Of a DNA stretch of 64,000 nt, positions 24,541 to 36,849 are shown piece by piece. Under the pieces are notes generated by a model that ran no database searches, was not told where the DNA came from, and saw only the letters and a list, made by a program, of their open reading frames with translations. This DNA is from Deuterostichococcus epilithicus (Eukaryota > Chlorophyta > Trebouxiophyceae > Prasiolales > Stichococcaceae): assembly GCA_033439295.1 (NCBI GenBank), contig JAVTLE010000001.1, forward strand, positions 2,232,001 through 2,296,000. The letters run 5' to 3'. Position 1 is the first letter of the stretch. Each line of letters begins with the position of its first letter. The translations under genes were made by a program, and so were the position numbers.

Positions 24541-27500
24541 ATGTCCATAGCGATGTCTGCGGCACAACAGGTGCAGCTGCAGACTTGCACCGTACTATCG
24601 CCCTCGCACCCAGCCCAGACCGATAGTGTAAGCAGACACAAGCCCTGTGCGTCTGGCGAGGCTGTGGGACTGCGGCCCGGCTCGCACATGGTCTGTGGCG
24701 ATGGCGGCGTCGTGCCGCCCCCTAGGACCAGGCCTAAGCAAAGTGACGTTGCACCCAGCTATTGCGCGCGCACGACGGACATCGACTCGCTGCCCGACGA
24801 GATTCTCACGCTTATCCTTGCGCAGAGCAAAGTCTGCGGCTGCGCGTGAGTACACGCTAGCCACTGTCGTATACAGGAAACTGGTTGCTGACCTGAAGAC
24901 CTGAAGATCACCCTCACTCAGCCTTCTGTCGTGCTGTTCCAGCGATCACAGCGTTTCACTCAGTTTTGCCGGTGCCGCAGGTCCTCCATCTTTCCATTCG
25001 TCAACCAGCGTTTCAGGTGAGGCAACACAGCTGGCGCCCCGTTGTGCCGATGTTACTGCCCGCACCCCCCATGGGGCCTGGAGTCCTCCTCTTAGTTGCA
25101 AGCTTGGCAGCAGCAGTGGATGCCGGTCAAGACATGCAGCCACCGCTCCCTCGGTCGCTCGGCCGACATGTCTCGCCATGTGGCGTCTGGCGGGTCACTT
25201 CACGGGCGGCCATCTAGACGCCCGTTGGATGCGCCCTCGCGCCAAACCATGCCGTGCAGGTGCCTGTATCCATGTGACAGCAGGAAGAAAATGCTTCTGA
25301 TCCATACACAAACCGCCTGTGCCGCGCAGGCGCCTGTTTGCGGAGCCCAGCGCCATCTGGGCGCACACCAGCCTGTGTGCTTGGCGGGATGGGCCGCTGC
25401 GCGGCGGCACCGGCGCCGCAGACCACACGCTGCGCCGTCTGACTTGGCTATCCCCCAGGTGCGCCGTGCCGTCCGATCAGCGCTCTCTCATTCGATGCAG
25501 CGTGCTTGCAGGAAACGGCCAGGACGCTTCGTGCAGCAGATAAAAGTTTTACTGATGTTGCTGCAGGGCATCCAGCATTCAGAGCGTGGACCTGCACGGA
25601 TGGGTGCGCTCCCCGCGTGCTAAAGAAAGGTCTCCCATGCCATGCTATTCTGCATGTGCGGTCCTAGGAGTGGCTTCGTTAGTTGTGTCTCGGCCAGCTG
25701 CCTCCTTGCCAAGACTGGTTGGGGTCGGCTCGGCCCTTGCTGGCCCTCATCAGTCAACAGAGGTTTACGCTGGCGGCGCTGCGCCTGCGGCAAGCCTGCT
25801 GGCTTGGTTCCTCAACCTAACGAATCGTCCTCATGCAGTCCAACTCGGTGCGCTGCAGAGCGGGCCGCTGGCTGACCAGCTCTTTGCGACGCTCACGGGG
25901 ATGCTGGCGGCGGGGGAGCCAACGACGCGCATCGCCGCCCACGACTGCGAGTTCACCGCCAAGGCGCGCGCCCCACAGCCCCGCCCAGAACACATCGTCG
26001 CCCAAGCTGCTGCATTGCCACGCCTGCAGAGGTCTGCTGCGCGCTCAGCAGGAGCAGGTATTGTAGCTGGCAGGGGCAGTGGCCGGCCAACCTGACTGCG
26101 CAGTGAGCATCCCAGCCGTGCAGCCGCCGGCCAGCGCCCCTTGCTGCGCCGCAGCCGCTGGACCCGATACATGCCGGGACATATGATACTCCCGGCTGCA
26201 GGTGTCGGCTTCCAGCTGACACTTGTGACTCCTCATCCGTAGTCACACAGGGGCCGCGACTCGGGATGCTGCGCTGTATGGCGCTGGACTCGCTGATGCT
26301 GGGGTCGCGCATGGCGGCGCCGGAGCCGGATATAATCTCTACCACACTGGTTCGATCTGAACGTGGCTGATGTGACTGCGCCCCTCCGGTCCACAGGCCC
26401 TGGACTCGCTGCTGCTGGTGCCGCGCCTGGCGGCGCTGGAGCTCGGCCCCATCTCCGGCAGCGTCGCCTCGGACCACCTGGGGATGGTGCTTGGCAGCCT
26501 GACGGCGCTGACGTCTCTGGACCTGGATTTTGAGTGGTGCGCCTCCAATTACCTTTCCCTCGTCGGCTTGCCCTGCTCGCAGTGATGCCAGCCGCAATTC
26601 TTACAACACTCGAGAGCGACTGCGGCCTGACGGCGCTCGTGTCCCTGGACCTGGACCTCAAGTGGTCAAGTGGTGCGCTTCCTTGGATTCCTGTTCGTTG
26701 CTCACCGGCTCTCGTGTTGCCAAGGCAAATTCGGCAGACTCCGGCAGAACATCAGCCTCGCGGTACCGACCTCCCTGGGCATTGATTGGGGTGCCTTCCT
26801 TCCAACGAGGCCAGCTCCATTAGCTGCCGTCATCAAGCAAAAGTCACATCTCGTACCTGAACCCAAAACGCACTTTATTGGTTACCATATAGAGGCGCAC
26901 AGCACCTGGTAGCGCTGACAATTGTGGACCTGAATTGCGAGGTTCTGCATCCTCCCGTGGGCGGTCAACCGCTTGCACCCGCCAAATGACTCTCCGGGCA
27001 CACATCAAAAGGGCTGGCGCGCGTCGGCCGGGCGGATTGTCACGACTGACGACCGAACGTCCCTTGCATGGTGTCCGTGGCAGCAAAGCAGGACGGGCGC
27101 ACCGTGTGAGCGCCAGCTTTCAAGCACCAACATTACCCAACCACCCTGCGCAGGTGCGAGGAAGGGTCCGTTGAGGGCGGCTTCCCGGGCGGCCTGCTGC
27201 AGTGCACCAGGCTGAAGCGGCTATGCCTCAGCAACGCCGGCGACGCGGCCTTCACCTCGCTGCCGCCGGATATCTCCAGGTTGCAGGCGCTGGAGCACCT
27301 CATCTTTTACGACTGCGGCGTCGCCAAGGTGCACCCTCTGCATCTTTCTGGACATGGCTTGCACTGCGATGCGGCGCACAGCGAAGGCGACCACTTGCCA
27401 GCCGCAGGAGTCGTTGGTGTTCCGGGGCCGCAACTCCATGCAGCCTGCAGGCTCTGCCGTCTTCGTGCCATCCCCTGGACATTGCTGCATGACACCACAT

Positions 27501-28425
27501 GTTTTTTGACGCTGTAATGCTGCCAGCATCGCACCGCCTGCCGGCCTAGTAACTTTGCATCCTGAGACGCGCTTCCGATCGCAGGTGCCCGAAACGATCA
27601 GCCGGCTGACGGCGGTCACGCGGCTGGGCGTCTTCCAGTTCGCGGGCCCGGCCGCAGACGTGACGCCGCTGAGCCTGCCGGCCGGGCTCACTGCGCTGCG
27701 CGGTCTCAAGGAGCTGGGGCTGTCGCTGCCGGTGTGGAAGCCGGAGTTGAAGGCACTGACGGGGCTGCTCACGCGGCTCATGGTGCGATCCCCGGGCCAC
27801 TGGAGTTGCGGCTGCAACACACGATCCTAGCAATCCCGCTTTATAAACTGTGCGACATTCAGGAGGCCGGGCTTCACGACCGCGGCTTCTCCTGGTCTTG
27901 AAGTCGTGGCACCTGGCCGCGAGCGCTGCCAGCAGCGACGCCTTGATCTCAGAGGCTGTTGCGTGACCCAACGCTGAGCCCTAATAGCCATTACAGCTGG
28001 TGCGGAGCATGGGCAATAATGACCGGGTTGGAGATGTCACAGGGCAGCCAGGGGTTGCGAGAGCTTTCTGATTGCTCAGTGCAGTGGCCGGGAAGGCGTC
28101 TCTTCCCGCCATGGAGCATGTGACTGTGACAGCCGCAGGCCTCACCAGCCCAACCCAACCTGCCGAGGGAAGCTCCTTGAATCTTTGCCACGTCTCACGT
28201 TGCCCTCGGGTGTTCTGTCTGCTGACAACCTGACGGGGTCGACTTCTGCTGCTGCAGGTGCGCCACATCAGCTGCGAGGCTGAGGCCGAAAAGTTCTTGG
28301 CCGCCTTCTCGCACCTGGCGCCACTGAAGACCCTGGAGCTAACTTCCGACACCGACCTGGCCACGGGGAGCAAGGACGCCTTCTCCGTCATCCAGTGGGC
28401 AACACCGGGAGTGGAGTTTTACTGA
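24541..28425 (+). CDS. F-box / leucine-rich-repeat protein
   Basis: It is probably a substrate adaptor of an SCF ubiquitin ligase. The proposed ATG at 24541 leads to an N-terminal F-box core (LPDEILTLILAQ, near 24.8 kb). A GTGAGT donor splices it in phase to a 37-nt exon at about 24980-25016 (SSIFPFVNQRF) and then to an exon from about 25331 (RLFAEPSAIWAHTSL). Leucine-rich segments follow: IQSVDLHGW (about 25.59 kb), LADQLFATLTGMLAAG (about 25.9 kb), ALDSLLLVPRLAALEL (about 26.42 kb), SLTALTSLDLDFEW (about 26.51 kb), LQCTRLKRLCLSNAGD and LQALEHLIFYDCGV (27.2-27.33 kb), VPETISRLTAVTRLGVFQF and LRGLKELGLSLPVW (27.6-27.75 kb), and HLAPLKTLELTSDTDL (about 28.33 kb). The TGA is at 28423-28425. Several middle exon joins are unresolved. 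The substrate is unknown. Confidence 0.75.
26276..26668 (+). repeat. Duplicated and decaying LRR exon segments inside the F-box gene
   Basis: The segment at about 26276-26330 (ALDSLMLGSRMAAPEP) is a near-copy of the better-conserved one at about 26397-26450 (ALDSLLLVPRLAALEL). The tail at about 26625-26665, read as LTALVSLDLDLKW in its matching frame, copies that at about 26497-26537 (LTALTSLDLDFEW). The spare copies break the repeat spacing or reading frame and look like exon remnants rather than extra functional repeats. Confidence 0.5.
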
Positions 28426-30210
28426 CGCCGCTGCAGCACCGTCCGCTGCCAGCGCGGCGGCGGCCATAGGCGTCTTCGGCGGCAGAGCTGGCACCTCACA
28501 GCAGCAGCAGCGGCGGCAGCGTCAGCGCTTCCGGGGCTGCCGCTGTGGCGCGGCGTCGGCAGCCAGGTCGGCTGGTCCCCGCTGGCGCTGTGTGGACGGA
28601 ACCAAGGAGCGGGCATGGAACAGATGGGTGCTGTTGCACGCCCAGCGGTCAGGCTCAGCAGCCGGTTGGGCACGTGCGAAGCGCACGCAGCGCGCTGCAT
28701 GTGGCCTCCGCTGTTCGGCAAAGACTTTGCGGCTCACCCGGCACCGTGGGCAGTTGCGTGGCTGCGCCGGCACCCACAGAAAGGAGGCACATACGTGGGG
28801 CGCCGCTCTGCGACTGCGCACGATCAGCGACTGCAACCTTGCGGCCAGGGGGCGGGGAGGCGAGGGCAAGGGCGGCAGGCGGCAGTGCCCAAGCTGTCGG
28901 CGGCCCAAGCCACAACCCATGTCGAGGCGACGCCCATTGTGATGCTGCAAGGCCCGAAGCTGACGCTGCCTCTGGATGCGGAGCATCAGCGGTTGTGAAC
29001 GATTCAGGGCCCACCCCTGTGGCTGCACCTGAATGCGCCTTCCCATGCTCAGCACGGCGTGCTGGGCTGGCAGCTTCGTGCCAAGCCGGCCTGGTTGGCA
29101 GCCCTTCTTGCTCCTCATCAGCTTCACGTTGTTGCACCGTTAGCTTAGAATTGCATGGCGACCACTTTCTGTTTGTATCCTATATTTCTTGGTTGCAGGG
29201 TGTTCAGCGCGCCAGTGCCGCACCAAGAGCTGCGCCCAGTAGGCATCCCTTGTGCATCAGCAAAGGCGCGGAAGCAATTTCATGCCTCCATCTGCACTGT
29301 GAAGGGCGGCAAGAGTTTACGACCTCTCGGCAGAAGAGCGCAGAAGTGCTCCTCTACATGGAGGTTCTCCTGCCGCCCTTGGCGGGCTGCCTGTGCATGC
29401 TGCAAAGGCAGCGGCTTGACACTATCCACCGGCTCTCCCGCTATATCATGTAGTTTCCATTTCCAGGTTGTGCAGTCTCAGTATGTTCTGCATGATAATC
29501 TCGATTCCAATAAATCGTTTCAGAGGCAGAATCACTCACTATATACTACCAGATACCGAATCTCCTACCACAGAGGAAGTACCGCAGTGGGCGTGCTTTG
29601 GCCTTGAAGATCGAGGATAAAAATCCCCGCATAATGCTTGAAACCTTCTTATCCGCTGCGGGCGCACAATTGCAAAACACACAAAGAAGAGGTTTTGCGC
29701 CATCCCTACGATGGCGCGAAACCCGACCAGTTCACAAAACTGATCGCGACCCCGCCCTGAGACAGGGAAAAGATACCTCGCCAGAAACACAGTTCACCCG
29801 TTCATCTTCAGGCAGTGCGTGTCTCCAGCCAAAGCACGCATGGCGCACTTATGCTTGCAAGCGTGCAACCATAGCGATAATGAATGCGAGCCGCTTGCAC
29901 AGGAACTTCTAAAACTGTGCTGTGCTGTGCTGCGCCGCGGGTCTCGCACTCAAATTCCTCCTCAGCCCCAGCCAAGCTCAGACCAGCACACGTCGGCGCC
30001 GCCGGCGCCACCCGCTGCCTCGCTACCCAATGACGCCCGCGGCTCCCTGTGCAATCTGGCTTCGACGAAATATTTCCCGGCCGCTTTGGCTGCAGGCTGT
30101 GTTCGCCGCCCAGTTGGGCACATGCCGCCCCGTTGCACATCGTGTCCACCAGCTGCAGTGTGTCCTTGTCCTTGTGTCTTGAGACGAGTGGACCAAATCC
30201 TCAGGTATCC
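28426..30210. other. Convergent intergenic region, F-box gene / bestrophin gene
   Basis: The first part is G+C-rich 3'-flanking sequence in which frames stay open on both strands for composition reasons (28.5-29.1 kb). I found no family signal. The later part (29.5-29.8 kb) is A+T-richer and contains three neighbouring hairpins, listed separately. No supported gene. Confidence 0.45.
29694..29767. other. Cluster of three short hairpins (possible structured RNA)
   Basis: Three inverted repeats follow each other. The first is 29694-29720, an 11-bp stem formed by TTTGCGCCATC and GATGGCGCGAA around CCTAC, with one G-U pair. The second is about 29727-29743, CAGTT and AACTG around CACAA. The third is 29755-29767, CCCTG and CAGGG around AGA. 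The sequence does not match any spliceosomal snRNA, 5S rRNA or tRNA that I know. It could be a non-coding RNA or a 3'-end structure, or chance. Confidence 0.25.
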
Positions 30211-33200
30211 TCAGCCGCCGTAACCGCGGGCAGTGTACGCCGCCTCCAGCGCCCGGCGCTCCGCCTCTGACAGCGCAAACTCCTGCCAGGGGGCAGAAGC
30301 GGGATCATTCGCCTGAGGGGCGAGGGTGGTGCTCGTGAAGGCAGGCGCCGGGAGTCGCAGCAGAAGCTGCTCTGCAATCGGCACTGCCGGACACTCCCCT
30401 GGTGCAGGTCCTTTGACGAAGTATCCTTTTGTGGAGCATCATTGGCATGCCTTGGGCCAGGGACAGACTTCAGGTGTCACACCAGCAGACTGGAGGACCG
30501 TGATTTTTACTTCCAGGGTTTTCACTTGGGGCGCACCTCGCCGCCGATGAAGCTGGCTGACGACTGGAAGCTTGCACGCCGTGCCGCGGTTCGTGGCGGC
30601 GCACCAGCAAACTCCGCCATGCCCCAGCTATCGCGCCTGCACAAGTGCACAGCAGCAGAGACGTTGCACGGGCCGTACTGTGGCGCACGGAAATCGCCGC
30701 AGACACAGCACGACCGGTGGCTGCAGAACAGGCTGATGCTCCTTCGTGTTGCAGAAGACGAGCTCCCTTGAGGGGTACGCTGCCAAACTTGCGCACGGCC
30801 AGAGAGGCGGCTGCTGCTTGCCGTGCTGCGCCCACGGAGCGTTGCTGACCAGCAAGCTTTGCGCCGCGCCACGACGTTCCCTGCCGCAGCCCCGACTGAC
30901 AAGAACTACCGTGAGGGAGCTGCGCATCCCCGTGAGTTGCCTAGGAGCTGCCTGCCGCGTGTCCCTCCCAAGCGCTGACATGCCTAGCGAACCGCCTGCA
31001 ACGAGCAGCCAGCCGGCTCCCCGTCCGACCTCAGGGGCCGGACCCCACCTGCGCGGCGGTGCCATGGCGGTGCGGGCCAGCGGCGGCAGCAGCACTCGNG
31101 CGTCGCCCGCCGCCGCCCGCAGCGCCGCCAGCCGCGCCGGGTGCACTGACGGTGCGCCTGCGCTGCTGGCCGCTGCCTCCACCTCTGCCTCCTCCAACAC
31201 AGACTCCGGCTGCGACTCCTACGAGGAACGCACAGTCAACACATGTCATCTACAAGCGCTCGAAATGCTGTTCCCATCCCGGCCTCCCCCGGGGTCTGGC
31301 AGCGACTCCTTCGATGAACGCAACAAATAACTCACGAATTTTCGATGCATGACAAAGGCACTTGATACTACCGATACGGACTTGATACTCTGCTGTTAGC
31401 TGCAGCATTCTCTTCAGGGCCTCCGCCAGTGACTTCTGAGCGGGGCTGGGGCTGCTGAATTCATTGCGCCATGTTTTTTCAGATCGACTTCGCATGCGTT
31501 TTGTCAGCGTCACACCCGTCGGTAGCCGTCCGCCGCTTCGAAACCCGCCTCTTCCGGCACAGGCTCGGGCAGCGACTCCTGCGAGGATGCAACTTCGACG
31601 CTTCAGTTTAAAATACTCCTCCAACACAGGACACATTTTCCTCCGCTGCTGGCACCGCCTCAACTTCAGTCTCTGTTGGCATGGGAACCGGCAGCGACTC
31701 TAGACGAACATGGGTTTGCACAAATCAAGTTGCTGCACAGCCCGACTCGTCAGGTCAATCATTTCTCAATTTGTCGGCGGCATCTCTAGACGAGGGCATC
31801 GCTACACGCTAACCTGCACATATATGGCACGGGTGCATCGTAGCGGTCGAGCATACTTGCACAAGACATGCAGCTTCGCGATTGCCCTGCTTCGCCCCCA
31901 GCTCATGGTGCTCAATGGGATCGCAGCCCCCGCCACACAGCATCACGCTGGTGTTGCTGGCATACGCAAAGGAATGTCGGCATCTGCAGTTGCACTTCAG
32001 CAGCAACGGGCACTAGTGGCATGCGCCGCGCTTGATGTCAATCGACTTGAGAGGCGATTGCATCTGATGGCACCCTCACCTGCTCGGGGCTCCTGGGGCG
32101 GTGTGGCTGCCCTGTAGCACTCGTGAAGCTGCCGCCGCCGGCCAAGAAGCCGTTGGACAGCCCCGAGCCGTCACGCGACAGCGCCTGCGGGCTGGGCGGA
32201 GCAAACTCCGCTGATGCGCGCATGCTGCCTGACTGCGCCGAGGCCGCCTGGTATAGCAGGTCCCCACCCCGCGGTCGTGTCTGTCGCAGCGGCACACAAG
32301 CCACCCCTTTGTACGTTGAAACAACGTTGTGCTACAGAAGTGATTTTGCCGACCGGACAAGGAACAGTGGCAATTTGTGCAGCAGCAACTGGGGAACCTG
32401 CTTCGGGTTTTCGGTTCTACCACGGGTCATTGCTGCGCAGGAGTCAACGTGGCAAATGGATCCCATTGTCGCGGCCATCAGCAACTCGCCAGCAGAGTGC
32501 TTCGCTCACCTGCAGCTGCTCGATGATATTGGAGCGGATGGTGGCGCAAAACAACTCCAGCGGCAGCACAGAAAACGGCTGCTCGATCTGCGGGAGGCAC
32601 TATATGCAAAATTTGAGTGCCAAGCCGGAAAAGCATCCCACCAGTGCTATGAACCACAACTGCAGCAGTTCGCAAAGACGGATCCCGACCTCGGAATGAG
32701 GAATACACATTGGCAAACATTGCACCTGGATGCCGATGTTTTCCACTCCCAGCAGCAGGAATGTGACCTGCAAATAATGTCAGAACACTGTAGCGTAGCA
32801 GAGAATTGCAGTGTGACTTGGGCCAACGCCGAGCACGACTGTGCGAATGTGTGGTGGCTACACTTGTCACGAAGAAATTTGCTGCCCAGCGCAGCATGTG
32901 CCGCTGAGCTGCTGCACACAAAGAGCGGCTGCCAATTCAACACTGCATTAGGGGCAAACTCAACCCAGGACAACCCCGGTTTGAACAAATCACAACGCAC
33001 CACAGCCACGACGAATGGAGTGAGCCTGCAGACACCAGGCAGAAGTTTTCAAGACGGGTCTCATTCGCTTATGCCTGGCATAGCCAATTGATCACTTCGG
33101 TGTTCTACTACAACAGCAGCCAAGTTCGTGGTATATTTTCGATTACAGCTCACCACTGGAAGTGCTGCCTGCAGACATCACGCAAGATGCCGTCAGAGTA

Positions 33201-36200
33201 TGTATCAGAACACTGCATGTTCAAACACGAAGTTTCATGGACTAGCCTGAGAGAGAGATATTCTGGACCCTTAATATATTTCACTCCAAATTTAGAATTG
33301 TTACAGCAAACCAGGTGTTGGGCAGGAGAAATGATTACCACAGAGCAAAAGGGAGGAAGCACGTCCAGATGACCAGGAAGCGGGATGTATGGCGCGTGTA
33401 GCTGGAGGGGATCGGCTGCCTGCACAACAGGGCAGCAATTGGTCGCTGGGTCGATGATTCGGCAGTGTCGCCCCACATGCGCTGCGAGCTCTCTACCCAA
33501 ACATGCCCATGGAGCAGGCCGAGCAATGTGTGCCGAGAGATGCGACGCATCACGCACGAGGATTGGCGACAAAAGATGGACAAGCCTTGCACACCTGAAC
33601 AGGCGCTCCATGCCGCCGACCAGGTCCATGAACTCGGAGATGCGCTTGTTGATCTCCATGGTCTGCAGCCAATGTAGGTGGCCAACCGTGGCACATTCGA
33701 GCGGATCAGCAGTGCTCGCCGAGATGAATTGCAGGGAATTTGAACCCGTAGAAGCCCAGCGTGCCGCGCCGACGGGCGCCCAAATCCCAGCCGGCCAACA
33801 TGCATGTCGACCGAACAGCGCTCGTCGGGTACGAGAGACCCGACCTCGCATCTGCAGAGCTCCACGCAGACGAGGGGCGGCGCCCGCCAAAGCTGCTTCA
33901 AGGCGTGTCTCTGAACATAAATGCGCGGTGCCAGCCAAAGGCACCAAGGTCGCAAGGCAAGCACCTTGTAAGGATGGGTATCCAGAGCATTTATGGCATC
34001 CGACAACGCCTGGCCCACCACATTGGGCCGGTGCCCGCAGTCGTGCAAGTACTGCAACTCGTGCGGCAGCAGCACGCCCTGAACAGCAGCACATGCGCAC
34101 GGTGAAGCCCCAGAGTCAGTTAGCTGTCGATCGATCGGTGCAGATGAAGATGACACTTCCGTTTGAAGGCGGATGCACACTCAAGGCTTGATGAGGAGAG
34201 CAGCAATGCGCGTGAGCTGGTCGTCCCTTGAGCGGTGAGGCTGCGGATACGTCACACTCCTCGCCAACGGCGTGCTTAGCGTGGGGACAGCAGCTATCGG
34301 CAGGACTGTTCGAACGAACGGTGAGCGATATGCAAGGCACCCGCAGCTGGAGGCTGAGGTCGGTCAGCTCTGTGACATGTGCCTTGAGCACATATGGCAG
34401 CGCAATCGTCCAACGCCCAATCTGCGCTCGCAACCAGTTGTCCTCGTATTGCTGTGCAGATCCTGGTAGACTAAGGCGCATCTACGTGTATGCTGTGCAG
34501 TGTGCTTCGTCACTGCCTCGGCGCATCTGCTTTGGCAAGCTCAGCTGTATGATGTGCTGACCGTAATGACATGACGTATGACATGCATGATGGCTGATCG
34601 CGGCACAAGGCACCCACCATGTCGATGAGGTAGCCATCCTCCACTGACGCAAAGGTCATTGCCTACACGTCACAGCGCAGCAGGACTGAGATTTGCTACA
34701 GACGGAGGAGGGTCAGGAGCTTCTCTGAGAGTCCATGACAAGGCAACTGTGCTCATCAGTCTGAACCCCATTCTTCCCTGAGCACAGCGCACAGTGACCT
34801 GGGGCGCTTGCGGTGGAGCATTCCTCAGATATCTCAGCAAAAGCGCCTACGTCATTGCATCGGAATAGAAGCGGATGCAAGCACCTGGCGCACAATGTCA
34901 CGGGTCAGCTGGGTGATGGTGCCCCACTGGATGCGCGCCTCCCACCACCTGTAGGCCCAAGATCGGCTCCTTGAGAAGCCTCTTGCAAGTATCCATCTTG
35001 CAGTTCAGAGGCGGAATTGGCCAACATGCACTCGTTCCCACATCAGCTTTCTTGGCTTGTGTCTAGCAGTGCAATGATTGCGCACCTAGCATAGGCGGAG
35101 TTTGTTCGAAACACCTGTGTGATGATTGAACTGGTGAGAGAAGCAACTTGCATGCTGCTGGATATACCAGGACAGGCCGCTAAGAACAGCAGGGACCAGA
35201 TTGACATTTTGACCCTAATATTGCCAGTCGCTGTGTGTGAGGGACTGACACATGCTAATGCTAGCAGGGAGCGCAGGCATCGATGTCAGCAACCATTGCA
35301 TACACGATGACGGTGCGTGATTCAAAGCGATGCGAGAGCGTGCCAGCAGCAACGACAGGACGAAAGACATGAGCTCGAAGGGCGAGATGAAGTCGCGGTC
35401 AGTCACATTTGGCCACCTGCGGCAAAGCATACCCCGGCGCTCAGAAAGTGCAACTACAGGTTGCCAACGACGCAGTAACCTTGCCAACAGATCGTTCATC
35501 TCAGCGCAGTTGTAGCAATGACAAGACACAGCGGCTGCAGCAGCGCTGACAATCGAGGACAGCAGCTGCGCGAAAACGCAGGCCAGCATGTACATGCGCA
35601 TATGATAGATACTCACCCCCGCGGCAGCGCATAGGTATGGTACAGTCCGACCGCCACACTGATGACCAGTACCAGGAGCAGAGGCGGCCAGTAATACAGC
35701 GTGACTTGGATGCTGCGGGACGCATGGAGCGTCACGTCAGGCGGCAACTGGGACGATAGCCAGCAGGACGAGATGACAGGTTCGAGGGACCAAGCCATGC
35801 CAGGCGCAGATTGGCCCTTAATGCATCAACTGGATGGAATAGTCACATCCAAACTTCCGAACTTGCAAGATAGTAGCTAGGGTTTGATAACGCACCAGAT
35901 CCACCAGTTTGGGCCATGGCGCCGCCAGGACTTGTGTCGTTGCCATCCATCGTAGTCGAAAACCTGCTGGATGGGGACGAGCCTCAACCTGTGGGCGCAG
36001 CCCTCCCCGAAAAGGCGATGTTCCCAGCACACAACGCCGCGCGACACGGCCCCTGTTGTATGACAGCAGGTGCATTGATGAGGCCAGCGGGACATGAGCA
36101 GTTTTCGGTGCAGGGTGGTTAGCAAGCTGAGGACTGCAGCGGCGCACCAGGTCCTTGAACAGGCTCTGCGACTCGATGCAGGGGCAGCACGCAATGTGGG

Positions 36201-36708
36201 TGTCCCGGTACTTGCGACCCGGCGCAGCGTCTGACGACTGCATCTCCGTCATCGAGGCCGCTGCTGGGCTCAGGTATCTGCGAAAGAGGGAAGTCGTTCG
36301 TTGGCGCCACTGCCCTCTGCCGGTCTTGACAGTCATGCTGCCAGGACCCGACAGTCATGCTGCCAGGACCCATCAGTGCTGCCAGGACCCAGCTGCCGGC
36401 GGACGCAGGCAGCCATCCGCTTCCACCTGGAACCATCATGTGCGGGATCATCTGACAGCGGTGTCAAGCTACAGGGTCCAAGCCAAGGGATTTCGACACA
36501 CTCAAGAGTCGCGCACCCAGGCTTGGGCACGCCCAGCGAGTCCTGCTTCAGTTTGCTGGGTTTGATCTTATGGCCGGCAGCCGCAGCCGCGGCATTCTTC
36601 CCCTCCATGCTGGCACGCCGATCGTGCTTGCGGCCTGACCCCCCGCCGCTCTGCCGTGGGCCGAGCGCCATGGCTGCGTCTTTGGGCTGGTGCGGCGTCG
36701 TGCCGCTG

Positions 36709-36745
<37 letters not shown>

Positions 36746-36820
36746 CGGCCTCCTCCCCGTACGGCAACACGCGAGGATGCGCCAGCTCCGGCTATAGTGT
36801 GGGACTGATATGCAGCCAGG
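30211..36820 (-). CDS. Bestrophin-family anion channel (VCCN/BST type, UPF0187)
   Basis: Algal and plant relatives are thylakoid chloride/bicarbonate channels. Phase-checked exons: 35905-35963 (VFDYDGWQRHKSWRR), 35617-35712 (YYWPPLLLVLVISVAVGLYH), 35344-35416 (SPFELMSFVLSLLL), a 29-nt microexon 35086-35114 (VFRTNSAYA), 34885-34948 (RWWEARIQWGTITQL), 34618-34662 (FASVEDGYLIDM), 34341-34421 (IGRWTIALPYVLKAHV), 33965-34078 (LLPHELQYL), 33595-33662 (MEINKRISEF), 33339-33419 (PIPSSYTRHTSRFLVIW), 32726-32767 (VTFLLLGVENIGIQ) and 32510-32587 (IEQPFSVLPLELFCATIRS). The FRTN-YARWWEAR pore motif, SYTRHTSRF and GIQIEQPFSVLPLE identify the family. One exon between 33339 and 32767 is missing from my model. 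A Ser/Ala-rich tail ends ALEAAYTARGYGG, TGA at 30211-30213. Upstream, a poly-Q exon (about 36520-36800) joins in phase to an exon starting YLSPAAASMTEM (about 36.28 kb); the true start codon was not found. Confidence 0.88.
36710..36744 (-). repeat. CAG/CTG trinucleotide run encoding poly-glutamine
   Basis: On the plus strand about eleven CTG units in a row appear. Read on the minus strand they give a run of about eleven glutamines after LPYGEEAG in the presumed N-terminal exon of the bestrophin-like gene. The run is uninterrupted and so should vary in length between strains. Confidence 0.8.
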
Positions 36821-36849
36821 CGCCGGCTGCAGACGAACCCGCGGCGGGC

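Noticed and set aside
28522-29453. Long open frames on both strands after the F-box gene
   Set aside because: Open frames overlap on both strands because of high G+C. Composition is Arg/Ala/Cys-rich and no domain or splice pattern supports a gene.
29539-29790. Spliceosomal snRNA or 5S rRNA at the A+T-rich spot
   Set aside because: No U1, U2, U4, U5, U6 or 5S consensus could be recognised on either strand.
35613-35798. Start of the bestrophin protein at an ATG near 35798 (MAWSLEP)
   Set aside because: A CCGCAG acceptor inside this frame and the upstream exon with FDYDGWQRHKSW join in phase, so the ATG is in an intron.
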